Origin: Mesorhizobium sp.
GTDB taxonomy: Bacteria > Pseudomonadota > Alphaproteobacteria > Rhizobiales > Rhizobiaceae
Length of the DNA stretch: 64,000 bases
Assembly (NCBI RefSeq): GCF_004962245.1
Contig: NZ_SUHQ01000030.1
Location: 28,023 to 92,022, forward strand
Direction: 5' to 3'
In this document: piece after piece, positions 54,119 to 63,894 of the stretch
Numbering within the stretch: the stretch's first letter is position 1
How the letters are laid out: every line of letters begins with the position of its first letter
Notes under the pieces: generated by a model
Told to the model about the DNA's origin: nothing
Seen by the model: the letters and a program-made list of their open reading frames with translations, nothing else
Databases searched by the model: none
Position numbers and translations under genes: made by a program

Positions 54119-55006
54119 ATGAGTGAAGACCTTTCAAGAAAAAGACTGGGGCGGGGACTGGCCGCGCTTATCGGCGAAATCGATCGCCCGGCCGCCGCAC
54201 CGGAAAAGCAGAGCATGGCGGCAGACGGCAAGGTGCCGATCGAGTTTTTGAGTCCGAATCCGAAAAACCCGCGCCGGCATTTTGGCGACGCCGACCTCAC
54301 CGATCTTGCCCAGTCGATCCGTGAACATGGCGTGGTGCAGCCCGTGGTGGCGCGGCCGTCGCCGACACAGCCGGGCCGCTATGAGATTATCGCCGGCGAA
54401 CGGCGCTGGCGGGCGGCGCAACGCGCCGGGCTGACCGAGATCCCGGTCATCGTGCGCGATGTCAATGATCGTACCGCACTTGAGCTGGCGATCATCGAAA
54501 ACGTCCAGCGCACCGACCTCAATCCAATCGAGGAATCGCTCGGCTACCAGCAGCTGATCGACGATCACGGGTACACCCAGGCCGATCTCGGCCAGGTGAT
54601 CGGCAAGAGCCGCAGCCATGTCGCCAACACGCTCAGGCTGCTGAAGCTGCCGGACGTGATTCGCGACATGCTGGTCGACGGCGCCTTGTCGGCCGGCCAC
54701 GCCCGCACATTGGTGACAGCAGAGGATCCGGCGGGTCTGGCCAAACGGATCATCGAGGAGGGGCTTTCGGTTCGTCAGGCCGAAGCGCTGGCTCAGATGC
54801 CTACTGGCGCTCCAACTGTAAAACGACAGGCTGCAACACCTGCAGAAAAGGATGCCGACACGCTGGCGCTGGAAAAGCTGATGACCGACACGATCGGCAT
54901 GGTTGTCACGATCGATCACAAGGAGCGCGGCGGCGTGCTTCGCGTCGCCTATCGGACACTGGACCAGCTCGATGAGCTCTGCCGTCGGCTGAAGCAAGAA
55001 CGGTAA
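54119..55006 (+). CDS. parB: Chromosome partitioning protein ParB
   Basis: A 295-aa CTPase/DNA-binding protein. The N-terminal nuclease-like fold has GERRWRAAQRAG near 97 and ENVQRTDLNPIEE near 125, the CTP-binding and parS-clamp motifs. The HTH is QADLGQVIGKSRSHVANTL near 152. The C-terminal dimer domain is complete. It should load at the four parS sites around mnmG-rsmG. Confidence 0.96.
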   Translation: MSEDLSRKRLGRGLAALIGEIDRPAAAPEKQSMAADGKVPIEFLSPNPKNPRRHFGDADLTDLAQSIREHGVVQPVVARPSPTQPGRYEIIAGERRWRAAQRAGLTEIPVIVRDVNDRTALELAIIENVQRTDLNPIEESLGYQQLIDDHGYTQADLGQVIGKSRSHVANTLRLLKLPDVIRDMLVDGALSAGHARTLVTAEDPAGLAKRIIEEGLSVRQAEALAQMPTGAPTVKRQAATPAEKDADTLALEKLMTDTIGMVVTIDHKERGGVLRVAYRTLDQLDELCRRLKQER

Positions 55007-55172
55007 CTCTATATATTAGCCGGCAAATCACCCGAAATGGATCGCCGCTCTGATAGCCCGACGCAAATGCCCCGGGCCGGAACTCGCCACTGTTTTGCGC
55101 CGCCCTCAGCTGGCTGCCGGAGCTTTGCCGGCACCCAACCGATAGGTGCAAAACCAAGCAAGCCTGGGCCCT

Positions 55173-55379
55173 TTAAGCGTCTGTATTCTGGTTCGCATTG
55201 TTGCTCGTCATCAGCCTGGAACGAACGAGCAGTACGGAGATGATGATTGCAAGAAGAGGGCTTCCGAGGAACACGATATCGTCGATCTCGGGGCCGAGGG
55301 ACAGCAACGCGGTCAAGCGCCAGAAAAACCAAGTCAGCAACAAGCTGAAAACGACACCGATTATGATCTTTTTCGTCAT
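55173..55379 (-). CDS. Small membrane protein of unknown function
   Basis: A 68-aa protein with two hydrophobic helices (IIIGVVFSLLLTWFFW and GSPLLAIIISVLLV). The ATG at 55379 (MTKKI) is preceded by GGGGGAAG, so it is preferred over the upstream in-frame ATG. No family recognised. Confidence 0.6.
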   Translation of the reverse strand: MTKKIIIGVVFSLLLTWFFWRLTALLSLGPEIDDIVFLGSPLLAIIISVLLVRSRLMTSNNANQNTDA

Positions 55380-55487
55380 GTCTTCCCCCAATTAATCGCT
55401 AACTCTTGCGACGCCGAATTCCGTTTCCAGCCTTTTTTGGCATTTCTTGCCCATGTTTCCTACACGAGTTGGAATCCTTTGTCTGGA

Positions 55488-56537
55488 TCAGCCGCCCCTG
55501 TGAGCCAGCCGGGCGCTTTCCACAGCGATGCCGAGCAGCGCCTGCCGTGCCAGCGCGACCGACAGGTCGGGCCGCCTCCGCGTCTGCAGGACCGCAGTCT
55601 GCAGTCTGGTCAAAGCGCGGCCAAGCGCCTCGCTGGTCCAGCGTTCGAGGGCCCTCTCCACCAGCTTTCGCCTAGTGAAAAACACCGGCGGGCGCGCTGC
55701 GGCGACGACCGCCGCGGCGTTGCGGCCGCCGGCGTCCATCAGGCCGCGCATGGCCTGGATCGCCTGCAGCTGTCGCATCGCTGACGAAAGCACCAGAAAG
55801 GCCTGGCCACCGGCCTGGCAGTGGCGGGTGAAGGCCATGTCGAAGTCTCCGACCTTGCCTTCGAGCAAGGCATCGACAGCGTCGTCGAAGGAAAGACCGG
55901 AAACATCGCCCGATGTCGCCTTGACATCGTCGAGGCCAATTTCGGTCTGGCCGTGGGCATAGAGCACCAGTTTTTCGATCTCGCCGCGCGAGGCCAGCCG
56001 GTCACCACCGAGGTTACGGCGCAGCGCCTGACGCGCCTCCAGTGTCATCGACATGCCGGCCTTGCGCAATTCGTCGTCGATGACCGTGTCGATGTCCCGG
56101 GCCTCGTCGGCGTAGCACGGCAAGGCCATGGCAATGTCGGCCGCTTCGACAACCGCTCGTAGCCCGACGCCCTTCTTCAGGTCGCCGGCCTCGATCAGGA
56201 TGATGGCGTCGCGCGGCGGCTCGGCGGTCAGCGCCCTGACGTCGTCGGCAAGCGCCTTCTGGCCGGAGGCGTTGCGCACCCATAGCAGGCGCCGGTCCGA
56301 AAACATCGGCACGGTGCGCGCCTCGTCCAGCAGGCGGCCCTCGTCGCGGTCCACCTCCGAGCCGTCCAGCCTGACCACCGAGAACGGATCGTCGAGCGGC
56401 AGGCCGGTCTTACCTGCAAAAGCTTTCGCGCGCTCGGCGACGAGCCCGCGATCGGGACCATAAAGCAGGACGATCGAGATGCGCGGATCCGGCCGCGCCA
56501 GCCACGAATCGACCTCGTAACCTTTCTTCTGTGCCAT
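55488..56537 (-). CDS. holA: DNA polymerase III delta subunit
   Basis: A 349-aa clamp-loader subunit. IVLLYGPDRGLVAERAKAF near residue 21, DDPFSVVRLDGSEV near 49 and LRRNLGGDRLASRGEIEKLVLYA near 167 match HolA. In many rhizobia it follows leuS and lptE; here its upstream side is a 307-bp gap and then the divergent dehydrogenase operon, so that gene order is broken. Confidence 0.93.
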   Translation of the reverse strand: MAQKKGYEVDSWLARPDPRISIVLLYGPDRGLVAERAKAFAGKTGLPLDDPFSVVRLDGSEVDRDEGRLLDEARTVPMFSDRRLLWVRNASGQKALADDVRALTAEPPRDAIILIEAGDLKKGVGLRAVVEAADIAMALPCYADEARDIDTVIDDELRKAGMSMTLEARQALRRNLGGDRLASRGEIEKLVLYAHGQTEIGLDDVKATSGDVSGLSFDDAVDALLEGKVGDFDMAFTRHCQAGGQAFLVLSSAMRQLQAIQAMRGLMDAGGRNAAAVVAAARPPVFFTRRKLVERALERWTSEALGRALTRLQTAVLQTRRRPDLSVALARQALLGIAVESARLAHRGG

Positions 56538-56844
56538 GGGTTGTGGTTAGCATGATGCGGGCGCGGGGTGAACGGAGGGAGCGCGATCTCTCCTACCAGG
56601 GGCCGACAAGAGGGAAGATTATCTTATCTGGCGGGAAACACGGCGCAATCATATCTCAAGTTGCGCCTCGCGGCAGAAGTTAGACAGGAAATTACGAGCG
56701 CTTGTCTTCATTTTACGCGACGGCAGAGTGGGTCTCATTGGGCTGACGCCATTCGGCGGCATTTCGATCGAAGCGAACCCACGAATTGGCACTGGTCCGG
56801 CGGTATGCAAATATCGGGCCGAGCAACATTGGAGGACGAAGGTC
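56538..56844. other. Intergenic region between holA and the dehydrogenase operon
   Basis: A 307-bp divergent gap. An open frame crossing it has no ribosome site or family resemblance. It should hold promoters for both sides, but I see no clear hexamers, operator or repeat. Confidence 0.5.
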
Positions 56845-58077
56845 ATGGCCGATGCTGGAATGTTGCGCTTCCATGTGCCGGAACCCGAGGTGAGGCCCGG
56901 CGGGACGCCGGATTTCTCTGATGTGACTATCCCCAAGGCCGGCTCGGTTCCGCGCCCGGAGATCGATGTCGATCCGCGCACCATCCGCGACATGGCTTTC
57001 TCGATCATCCGTGTGCTGAACCGCGCCGGCGAGGCGGTCGGACCCTGGGCCGGCCTGCTGTCCGACGACGAGTTGCTGGAAGGCTTGCGCCACATGATGA
57101 CGCTGCGCACGTTCGACGCGCGCATGCAGATGGCGCAGCGCCAGGGCAAGACCTCCTTCTACATGCAGCACCTGGGCGAAGAAGCGGTGAGCTGTGCCTT
57201 CCGCAAGGCGCTGGCGCCGGGCGACATGAACTTTCCGACCTATCGGCAGGCCGGCCTGCTCATCGCCGACGGCTATCCGATGGTTACAATGATGAACCAG
57301 ATCTATTCGAACGAGGCCGATCCGCTGAAGGGCAGGCAGCTGCCGATCATGTATTCGTCGAAGGAGCACGGTTTTTTCTCGATCTCCGGCAATCTGGCGA
57401 CGCAATACATCCAGGCGGTCGGCTGGGCGATGGCTTCGGCGATCAGCAATGATTCGAAGATTGCCGCCGCCTGGATCGGCGATGGTTCGACCGCCGAGTC
57501 CGACTTCCATTCGGCGCTGGTCTTCGCCTCGACCTACAAGGCGCCGGTCGTGCTCAATGTCGTCAACAATCAATGGGCGATCTCCACCTTCCAGGGCATC
57601 GCCCGCGGCGGCTCCGGCACCTTCGCCGCGCGCGGTCTCGGCTTCGGCATTCCCTCGCTGCGGGTCGACGGTAACGATTATCTCGCCGTCCATGCGGTGG
57701 CCAAATGGGCCACGACACGGGCGCGAAGCAATCTCGGGCCGACGCTGATCGAATATGTTACCTACCGCGTCGGCGCGCATTCGAGCTCAGACGATCCATC
57801 CGCCTACCGGCCGAAGGCCGAGTCCGACGCCTGGCCGCTCGGCGATCCGATCGTCAGGCTGAAGAATCATCTCATCCAGCGCGGCGTCTGGTCGGACGAG
57901 CGCCACACCCAGGCCGAAGCGGAGATCCAGGAAATGGTGGTCTCGGCGCAAAGGGAAGCCGAGCGCCATGGCACGCTGCATGCCGGCGGCAAGCCCTCGA
58001 CGCGCGACATGTTCGAGGGCGTCTATGCCGAGATGCCGCCGCATCTCAGGCGCCAGCGCCAGCAGGCAGGGGTCTGA
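56845..58077 (+). CDS. bkdA1: Branched-chain 2-oxoacid dehydrogenase E1 alpha subunit
   Basis: A 410-aa thiamine-diphosphate subunit. The ThDP fold is IGDGSTAESDFHSALVFAS near residue 210 with the closing VVNNQWAIST near 235. The N-terminal extension and the YRVGAHSSSDDPSAYR loop near 310 distinguish it from pyruvate dehydrogenase E1. The ATG at 56845 has a TTGGAGGAC site; a longer open frame is rejected. It is first of four tightly spaced genes that form a complete complex for catabolism of Val, Leu and Ile. Confidence 0.95.
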   Translation: MADAGMLRFHVPEPEVRPGGTPDFSDVTIPKAGSVPRPEIDVDPRTIRDMAFSIIRVLNRAGEAVGPWAGLLSDDELLEGLRHMMTLRTFDARMQMAQRQGKTSFYMQHLGEEAVSCAFRKALAPGDMNFPTYRQAGLLIADGYPMVTMMNQIYSNEADPLKGRQLPIMYSSKEHGFFSISGNLATQYIQAVGWAMASAISNDSKIAAAWIGDGSTAESDFHSALVFASTYKAPVVLNVVNNQWAISTFQGIARGGSGTFAARGLGFGIPSLRVDGNDYLAVHAVAKWATTRARSNLGPTLIEYVTYRVGAHSSSDDPSAYRPKAESDAWPLGDPIVRLKNHLIQRGVWSDERHTQAEAEIQEMVVSAQREAERHGTLHAGGKPSTRDMFEGVYAEMPPHLRRQRQQAGV

Positions 58078-58079
58078 CC

Positions 58080-59093
58080 ATGCCAAGACGGACCATGATC
58101 GAGGCGATCCGCGACGCCATGGACGTGTCGATGGCGCGCGACGAGCGCGTCATCGTCTATGGCGAGGATGTCGGCTTCTTCGGCGGCGTCTTCCGCTGCA
58201 CGCAAGGCCTGCAGGCCAAATACGGCAAGAGCCGCTGCTTCGATGCGCCGATCAGTGAATCCGGCATTGTCGGCTCGGCCATCGGCATGGCCGCCTATGG
58301 CTTGAAGCCTTGCGTCGAAGTGCAGTTCGCCGACTACGTTTATCCGGCTTACGACCAGATCGTCTCGGAGGCGGCGCGGCTGCGCTACCGCTCGAACGGC
58401 GATTTCACCTGCCCGATCGTGGTCAGGATGCCGACCGGTGGCGGCATCTTTGGCGGCCAGACCCACAGCCAGAGCCCAGAGGCGCTGTTCACCCACGTGT
58501 CCGGCCTGAAGGTCGTCGTGCCGTCCAATCCGCATGATGCCAAGGGTCTTTTGATCTCGTCGATCGAGGATCCAGATCCGGTGATCTTCCTCGAGCCGAA
58601 GCGGCTTTACAACGGCCCCTTCGACGGCCATCACGACCGCCCGGTGACACCGTGGTCGAAACATGAGCTCGGCGAGGTCGCCGACGGCCATTACACAGTC
58701 CCGCTCGGCAAGGCGGTGATCCGCCGGGCGGGCGCTGCTGTTACCGTGCTTGCCTATGGCACGATGGTCTATGTCGCCGAGGCGGCGGCCGAGGAGACCG
58801 GCATCGATGCCGAGATCATCGATCTGAGAACACTGCTGCCGCTCGATCTCGAGACGATCGTCGCCTCGGTCAACAAGACCGGGCGCTGCGTGGTCGTGCA
58901 TGAGGCGACGCTGACATCCGGCTTCGGCGCCGAGCTGTCGGCGCTAGTACAGGAGCACTGCTTCTACCATCTGGAGGCGCCGGTGGCGCGGGTCGCCGGC
59001 TGGGACACGCCCTACCCGCACGCGCAGGAGTGGGACTATTTTCCCGGTCCTGCCCGGCTCGGCCGCGCGCTCGTCGAAACGATGGAGGCCTGA
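58080..59093 (+). CDS. bkdA2: Branched-chain 2-oxoacid dehydrogenase E1 beta subunit
   Basis: A 337-aa partner of E1 alpha. Motifs: VIVYGEDVGFFGGVFRCTQGL near 24, FDAPISESGIVGSAIGMAAYG near 52, and VVHEATLTSGFGAELSALV near 268. It starts two bases after the E1 alpha stop, so co-translation is certain. Confidence 0.95.
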   Translation: MPRRTMIEAIRDAMDVSMARDERVIVYGEDVGFFGGVFRCTQGLQAKYGKSRCFDAPISESGIVGSAIGMAAYGLKPCVEVQFADYVYPAYDQIVSEAARLRYRSNGDFTCPIVVRMPTGGGIFGGQTHSQSPEALFTHVSGLKVVVPSNPHDAKGLLISSIEDPDPVIFLEPKRLYNGPFDGHHDRPVTPWSKHELGEVADGHYTVPLGKAVIRRAGAAVTVLAYGTMVYVAEAAAEETGIDAEIIDLRTLLPLDLETIVASVNKTGRCVVVHEATLTSGFGAELSALVQEHCFYHLEAPVARVAGWDTPYPHAQEWDYFPGPARLGRALVETMEA

Positions 59094-59095
59094 CG

Positions 59096-60421
59096 ATGGG
59101 CGAATATGTGATCAAGCTGCCCGATGTCGGCGAAGGCGTCGCCGAGGCCGAGCTGGTCGAATGGCAGGTCAAAGTCGGCGACCTCGTGCGCGAGGACGCC
59201 GTGCTGGCCGCCGTGATGACCGACAAGGCGACGGTCGAGATTCCCTCGCCCGTCGATGGCGAAATCCTCTGGCTCGGCGCCGAGATCGGCGACACGGTGG
59301 CGATCGGCTCGCCCATCGTGCGCTTGAAGGTGGCCGGCGACGGCAATGTGAAATCGCAGAGCGGCCCGGCAGAAGAGGGCGTCCGGGCCGAACCTCCGGC
59401 AAAGCTCGCAACGCCGAAACCCGAGACTGTGCCGGAAACTCCGAAGACGTCGCCTAAGACCGATGAGGCAAAGGCGAAACCGGCATCTCCTTCTTTATCG
59501 AAAAGCGCTGCGCGGCCGTCCGTCTCCGGCGCGCCGCGCCCCGAGGGCGAAAAGCCGCTGGCGTCGCCCGCCATCCGCCTGAGGGCGAAAGAGGCCGGCA
59601 TCGATCTCCGGCAGGTCGCGGGAAGCGGCCCGGCCGGCCGGATCCAGCACGAGGACATCGAGGCGTTCCTGGCGCGTGGACCGCAGCTCGCGAAAGTCTC
59701 CGGCCTCGCCCGCAACGAGACGATCGAGGACATCAAAATCGTCGGGCTCAGGCGAAAGATCGCCGAGAAGATGACGCTGGCGAAATCACGCATCCCGCAC
59801 ATCACCTATGTCGAGGAGATCGACGTCACGGCACTCGAGGATTTGCGCGCCGCGCTCAACAAGGAGAAGCGCACCGGCGCAGAAAGACCGAAGCTGACGC
59901 TGCTGCCGTTCCTGATGCGGGCGATGGTCAAGGCGATTGCCGACCAGCCCAACATCAACGCACTGTTCGACGACGAGGCCGGCGTCATCCACCAGCATGG
60001 CGGCGTTCATATCGGCATTGCCGCGCAGACGCCCTCGGGCTTGGTGGTGCCGGTCGTCAAGCATGCCGAGGCGCGCGACATCTGGGACTGCGCCGTTGAG
60101 CTCAACCGGCTTGCCGAGGCGGCCAGGTCAGGCACGGCGACCCGCGACGAGCTCTCGGGATCGACCATCACCATCACCTCGCTCGGCGCCATGGGAGGGG
60201 TGGCGACAACGCCGGTGATCAATCATCCGGAAGTGGCGATCCTCGGCGTCAACAAGATGATGGTGCGGCCGGTGTGGGACGGCACCCAGTTCATCCCGCG
60301 CAAGATGATGAACCTTTCCTCCAGCTTCGACCATCGCGTCATCGACGGCTGGGACGCCGCGGTGTTTATCCAACGGATCAAGACGCTGCTGGAGACCCCG
60401 GCGCTGATCTTCGTGGATTGA
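59096..60421 (+). CDS. bkdB: Branched-chain 2-oxoacid dehydrogenase E2 (lipoamide acyltransferase)
   Basis: A 441-aa core subunit. One lipoyl domain with lipoyl Lys K44 (MTDKATVEIPSPV), a Pro/Ala/Lys-rich linker (residues about 85-150), a peripheral-subunit-binding domain (ASPAIRLRAKEAGIDL... GRIQHEDIEAFL) and the catalytic domain with SSSFDHRVIDGWDAA near the C-terminus, where His and Asp act in acyl transfer. It begins two bases after the E1 beta stop. Confidence 0.95.
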   Translation: MGEYVIKLPDVGEGVAEAELVEWQVKVGDLVREDAVLAAVMTDKATVEIPSPVDGEILWLGAEIGDTVAIGSPIVRLKVAGDGNVKSQSGPAEEGVRAEPPAKLATPKPETVPETPKTSPKTDEAKAKPASPSLSKSAARPSVSGAPRPEGEKPLASPAIRLRAKEAGIDLRQVAGSGPAGRIQHEDIEAFLARGPQLAKVSGLARNETIEDIKIVGLRRKIAEKMTLAKSRIPHITYVEEIDVTALEDLRAALNKEKRTGAERPKLTLLPFLMRAMVKAIADQPNINALFDDEAGVIHQHGGVHIGIAAQTPSGLVVPVVKHAEARDIWDCAVELNRLAEAARSGTATRDELSGSTITITSLGAMGGVATTPVINHPEVAILGVNKMMVRPVWDGTQFIPRKMMNLSSSFDHRVIDGWDAAVFIQRIKTLLETPALIFVD

Positions 60422-60546
60422 GGCTGTGGGCAGAGGATTGCAGCGGCGCAGAATGAGAGCGGTGATCCCTCCGGCATCAATAGGTCCTGACTGCCACGGC
60501 GCTCTGAGGTCACGGCATGGAAGGTGAGGAGAGGAACTAGCGCGAC

Positions 60547-61947
60547 ATGATGAAGGAAATCTCCTGCAAGCTGCTCGTCATAGGCGCCGGTCCCGGCGGC
60601 TATGTCTGCGCTATTCGCGCCGGCCAGCTCGGCATCGACACGGTTATCGTCGAGTTCGGCAAACCGGGGGGCACTTGTCTCAATGTCGGCTGCATTCCAT
60701 CCAAGGCGCTGATCCATGCGGCCGAAGAGTTCGAAAAGGCGTCGCACATGGCCGGCGGCAAAAGCCCACTCGGCATCATGATCGGGGCGCCGTCCCTTGA
60801 CCTCGCCGCGACCATCGCCTGGAAGGACGGAATTGTTAGCCGGCTTAACAACGGCGTTGCCTCCCTGCTCAAGAAGGCCGGCGTCAAGACCGTGCACGGC
60901 TGGGCAAAATTCCGCGACGGCAAGACCGTCGAGGTCCAGACCGAGACCGGGATGCAGGTGGTCCGCGCCGAGACGGTGGTGATCGCGACCGGCTCGGCGC
61001 CGGTCGAGCTGCCGTTCCTGCCGTTCGGCGGGCCGGTGATCTCGTCCACCGAAGCTCTGGCGCTGAGCGAAGTGCCGGAAAGGCTTGCCGTCGTCGGCGG
61101 CGGCTATATCGGGCTCGAGCTCGGCATCGCCTTAGCTAAGATGGGCGCCAGGGTGACCGTGGTCGAGGCGTTGCCGCGCGTGCTGGCGCAATACGACGCC
61201 GAGCTGACGCGCCCGGTTGCAAAGCGGCTCACTGAGCTCGGCATCGAGGTGCTTGTGGGCGCCAAGGCCAAGGGGTTGTCGACCAAGGGCGATGCGCTGC
61301 TGGTCGAGACGAAGGACGGCAAGAATGCCAAGATCGCTGCCGACAGGATCCTGGTCACCGTCGGGCGCAAGCCAGTGATCGAAGACTGGGGCCTCGAGCA
61401 GATCGACCTCGACATGGCGGGAACATTCATTCGCATCGACGAGCAATGCCGCACTTCGATGCGCGGTGTCTTTGCCATTGGCGACGTCACTGGCGAGCCG
61501 ATGCTGGCACACCGGGCAATGGCGCAAGGCGAGATGGTCGCCGAGATCGTCGCCGGCCACAAGCGCAGCTGGGACAAGCGCTGCATTCCCGCCATCTGCT
61601 TCACCGACCCGGAGCTGGTCACCGCAGGCTTGTCATCGGACGAGGCAAAGGCGCTTGGCGGCGAGATCAAGGTCGGGCTGTTTCCCTTCGCCGCCAACGG
61701 CCGGGCGATGACGAAGATGGGTGAGGATGGATTCGTTCGGGTTGTTGCCCGCGCGGACAATCATCTGGTGCTCGGCATCCAGGCGGTCGGACAGGGCGTG
61801 TCGGAACTATCGACGGCCTTCGGCCTGGCGCTGGAAATGGGCGCCCGGCTGGAGGACATCGCCGGCACCATCCATGCCCATCCGACACAAGGCGAAGGTT
61901 TTCAGGAAGCGGCGCTGAAGGCGCTCGGGCATGCGCTGCATATTTGA
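60547..61947 (+). CDS. lpdA: Dihydrolipoyl dehydrogenase (E3)
   Basis: A 466-aa FAD oxidoreductase. FAD loop VIGAGPGGYVCAIRAGQLG at residues 11-29, redox disulfide GGTCLNVGCIPSK (C44 and C49), NAD loop VVGGGYIGLELG near 180, and the catalytic His in IHAHPTQGE near 446. A GAGGAGAGG ribosome site precedes it, 125 bp after E2. It is probably the dedicated E3 of this complex. Confidence 0.95.
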   Translation: MMKEISCKLLVIGAGPGGYVCAIRAGQLGIDTVIVEFGKPGGTCLNVGCIPSKALIHAAEEFEKASHMAGGKSPLGIMIGAPSLDLAATIAWKDGIVSRLNNGVASLLKKAGVKTVHGWAKFRDGKTVEVQTETGMQVVRAETVVIATGSAPVELPFLPFGGPVISSTEALALSEVPERLAVVGGGYIGLELGIALAKMGARVTVVEALPRVLAQYDAELTRPVAKRLTELGIEVLVGAKAKGLSTKGDALLVETKDGKNAKIAADRILVTVGRKPVIEDWGLEQIDLDMAGTFIRIDEQCRTSMRGVFAIGDVTGEPMLAHRAMAQGEMVAEIVAGHKRSWDKRCIPAICFTDPELVTAGLSSDEAKALGGEIKVGLFPFAANGRAMTKMGEDGFVRVVARADNHLVLGIQAVGQGVSELSTAFGLALEMGARLEDIAGTIHAHPTQGEGFQEAALKALGHALHI

Positions 61948-61968
61948 AGCGGGGTGGTTGAGCGCGTG

Positions 61969-62117
61969 ATTTCCCCCCTTGAGGGGAGATGGCCGGCAGG
62001 CCAGAGGGGGTCGGTTCGACAGGATGCGACCTGTTTGTGACAAATGGAGGTTGGCGCTTCACGCGCGGCGACCCCCTCTGTCGCCTGCGGCGACATCTCC
62101 CCCTCAAGGGGGGAGAT
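61969..62117. repeat. Large RIME-like inverted repeat
   Basis: Left arm from 61969 (ATTTCCCCCCTTGAGGGG, GAGATGGCCGGCAGG, CCAGAGGGGGTCG) and right arm 62069-62117 (CGACCCCCTCTG, TCGCCTGCGGCGA, CATCTCCCCCTCAAGG, GGGGAGAT) are near-complements of about 45 bp around a 55-bp centre. It separates lpdA from the convergent dehydrogenase gene and could also act as a terminator. Confidence 0.8.
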
Positions 62118-62133
62118 TACAAGCTCACTCGTC

Positions 62134-63237
62134 TCAACTCGCGAGCCGGCTCACCATTTCGTGCTGCGCATAGGCACGGCCGAAGCGGTTGGCGAGGAAG
62201 GCGTCGAGCGCGATGTCCTCCTGCCTGACGAAGCCTGTCGCCGGCAAGGTGCCGTCGGCCAGCATGTCGAGTACCGCGCAGATGGCGGAAGCCGTGGTGA
62301 TCTGGATGGCGCTGCGCACCCTATCGCCGACGCGGCTGGCGTAGATCTTGTTGGCGTAGGTCTCCTGCAGCAACCGGCCGGCCTTGCGGCCGCTGACGGT
62401 GACGAAAACGATGACCACGTCCTGCAGCGTCGCCGGCAGGGCGCTTTCAAAGATGTCCTTCAGAACGTCGCGCCGGTGGCGCAGGCCGAGATCATTGAGC
62501 AGCGCCTTCATGATCGCGGCATGGCCGGGGTAGCGGATGGTGCGGTAGTTCAGCGTGCGCACCTTGCCCTTCAGCGTTTCGGCCAGCGTGCCGAGCCCTC
62601 CGGACGTGTTGAACGCCTCATAGGTGACGCCGTCGAGCGAGAATTCCTCACGCTCCTCCAGCGGCGGTACCTCGATCAGCTCGCCTTCGACGATCGCCTC
62701 GCAAGGCTCGCAGTATTCGTTGATGACGCCGTCGGTGCTCCAGGTCAGGTTGTAGTTCAGCGCGTTCGACGGGTATTGCGGCAGCGCGCCGACCCGCATG
62801 CGCACGCTTTCGAGCGTGTCGAAGCGGCTGGCGAGATCGTTGGCGACGATCGAGATGAAGCCCGGTGCCAGCCCGCATTGCGGGATGAAGGCGCTGCTGC
62901 TGGAGCGCGCCAGTTGCTTGACGCGCCGGGTGCTGACGACGTCCTCGGTCAGGTCGAGATAGTGGATACTGGCGCTGGCCGCTGCTTCGGCGATGCGCGT
63001 GGTCAGATGGAAGGGCGCGGCGCTGAGCACCGCGAACGTGCCGGCCAGGGCGGCTTCAAGAACGCCGACGGCTTCGATGTCTAGCTCCAGCGTCGCAACT
63101 GTCGCGGGCAGTTCGGCCGAGCTAAGCTGCGCCGCCGAACGGTCGACGAGCGTGACATGATAGTCGCCAGTGGAAGCCAGCATCTCGGCGATGGTCGAGC
63201 CGATCTTGCCGGCGCCGACAACAATGATTTTCTTCAT
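62134..63237 (-). CDS. Saccharopine dehydrogenase-family oxidoreductase
   Basis: A 367-aa protein with an N-terminal NAD(P) fold (KIIVVGAGKIGSTIAEMLA) and the saccharopine-dehydrogenase-type second domain (DLTEDVVSTRRVKQLA, PQCGLAPGFISIVANDLA, GGLGTLAETLKGKV). The group includes lysine 6-dehydrogenase and other amino-acid dehydrogenases. A divergent Lrp/AsnC regulator suggests an amino-acid (perhaps lysine) catabolic role. Substrate not determined. Confidence 0.85.
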   Translation of the reverse strand: MKKIIVVGAGKIGSTIAEMLASTGDYHVTLVDRSAAQLSSAELPATVATLELDIEAVGVLEAALAGTFAVLSAAPFHLTTRIAEAAASASIHYLDLTEDVVSTRRVKQLARSSSSAFIPQCGLAPGFISIVANDLASRFDTLESVRMRVGALPQYPSNALNYNLTWSTDGVINEYCEPCEAIVEGELIEVPPLEEREEFSLDGVTYEAFNTSGGLGTLAETLKGKVRTLNYRTIRYPGHAAIMKALLNDLGLRHRRDVLKDIFESALPATLQDVVIVFVTVSGRKAGRLLQETYANKIYASRVGDRVRSAIQITTASAICAVLDMLADGTLPATGFVRQEDIALDAFLANRFGRAYAQHEMVSRLAS

Positions 63238-63363
63238 GACCGGTTCCCTCGCCCGAACGTTGTTTTCGACGCACAGAATCGCAGCTTGCCTGTCGAAAGG
63301 AAGCGTGGAATTGTTCGAAACGAAGTAGCTTCTTGATCAATATGCCGATGAGGTTCGTCGAAA

Positions 63364-63792
63364 GTGCTTAGCAATGCCGAACAAGCCCTGCTCTCGCTGC
63401 TGCGCACGAACGCGCGCGCCTCGACCGCCGAACTGGCGCGGCGGCTTGGCGTGTCACGGACGACGGTGCAGAGCCGGATCGAGCGGCTGGAGGAGCGCGG
63501 CATCATCGCCGGCTATGGGGTCAGGCTTTCGCCGGACTACGAACAGGGCCTGGTGCGGGCGCATGTCCTGCTCACCGTCACGCCCAAGCTTGCCGACAAA
63601 GTGGTGCGCAGCCTGCAGGCGCTGGCGCCGGTGCGGACGCTGCATTCCGTGAGCGGCAATTTCGACATGATCGTCATCGTCGACGCACCGTCGATCAAGG
63701 ATCTCGACACGCTTCTCGACCAGATCGGCGCCATGGAAGGGGTCGAGCGGACATCGTCCTCGATCATACTGTCGACACGGATCGACCGCTGA
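63364..63792 (+). CDS. Lrp/AsnC-family transcriptional regulator
   Basis: A 142-aa regulator: HTH ARASTAELARRLGVSRTTVQSRIERLEERGII at residues 17-49 and an RAM ligand domain (LLTVTPKLADKVVRSL, HSVSGNFDMIVIVDA). It starts with GTG at 63364. It is divergent from the saccharopine-dehydrogenase-family gene across 126 bp and probably controls it in response to an amino acid. Confidence 0.88.
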   Translation: MLSNAEQALLSLLRTNARASTAELARRLGVSRTTVQSRIERLEERGIIAGYGVRLSPDYEQGLVRAHVLLTVTPKLADKVVRSLQALAPVRTLHSVSGNFDMIVIVDAPSIKDLDTLLDQIGAMEGVERTSSSIILSTRIDR

Positions 63793-63894
63793 CCGGCTTG
63801 GCAGAGTATTGTGCCTCGTCCTCGCGAGGTGGAGCAAAAATCTTGGAATCCTGCCGCTGCTGTGCAGAACTTTTCGGGACGTCGGCGGAACAGA

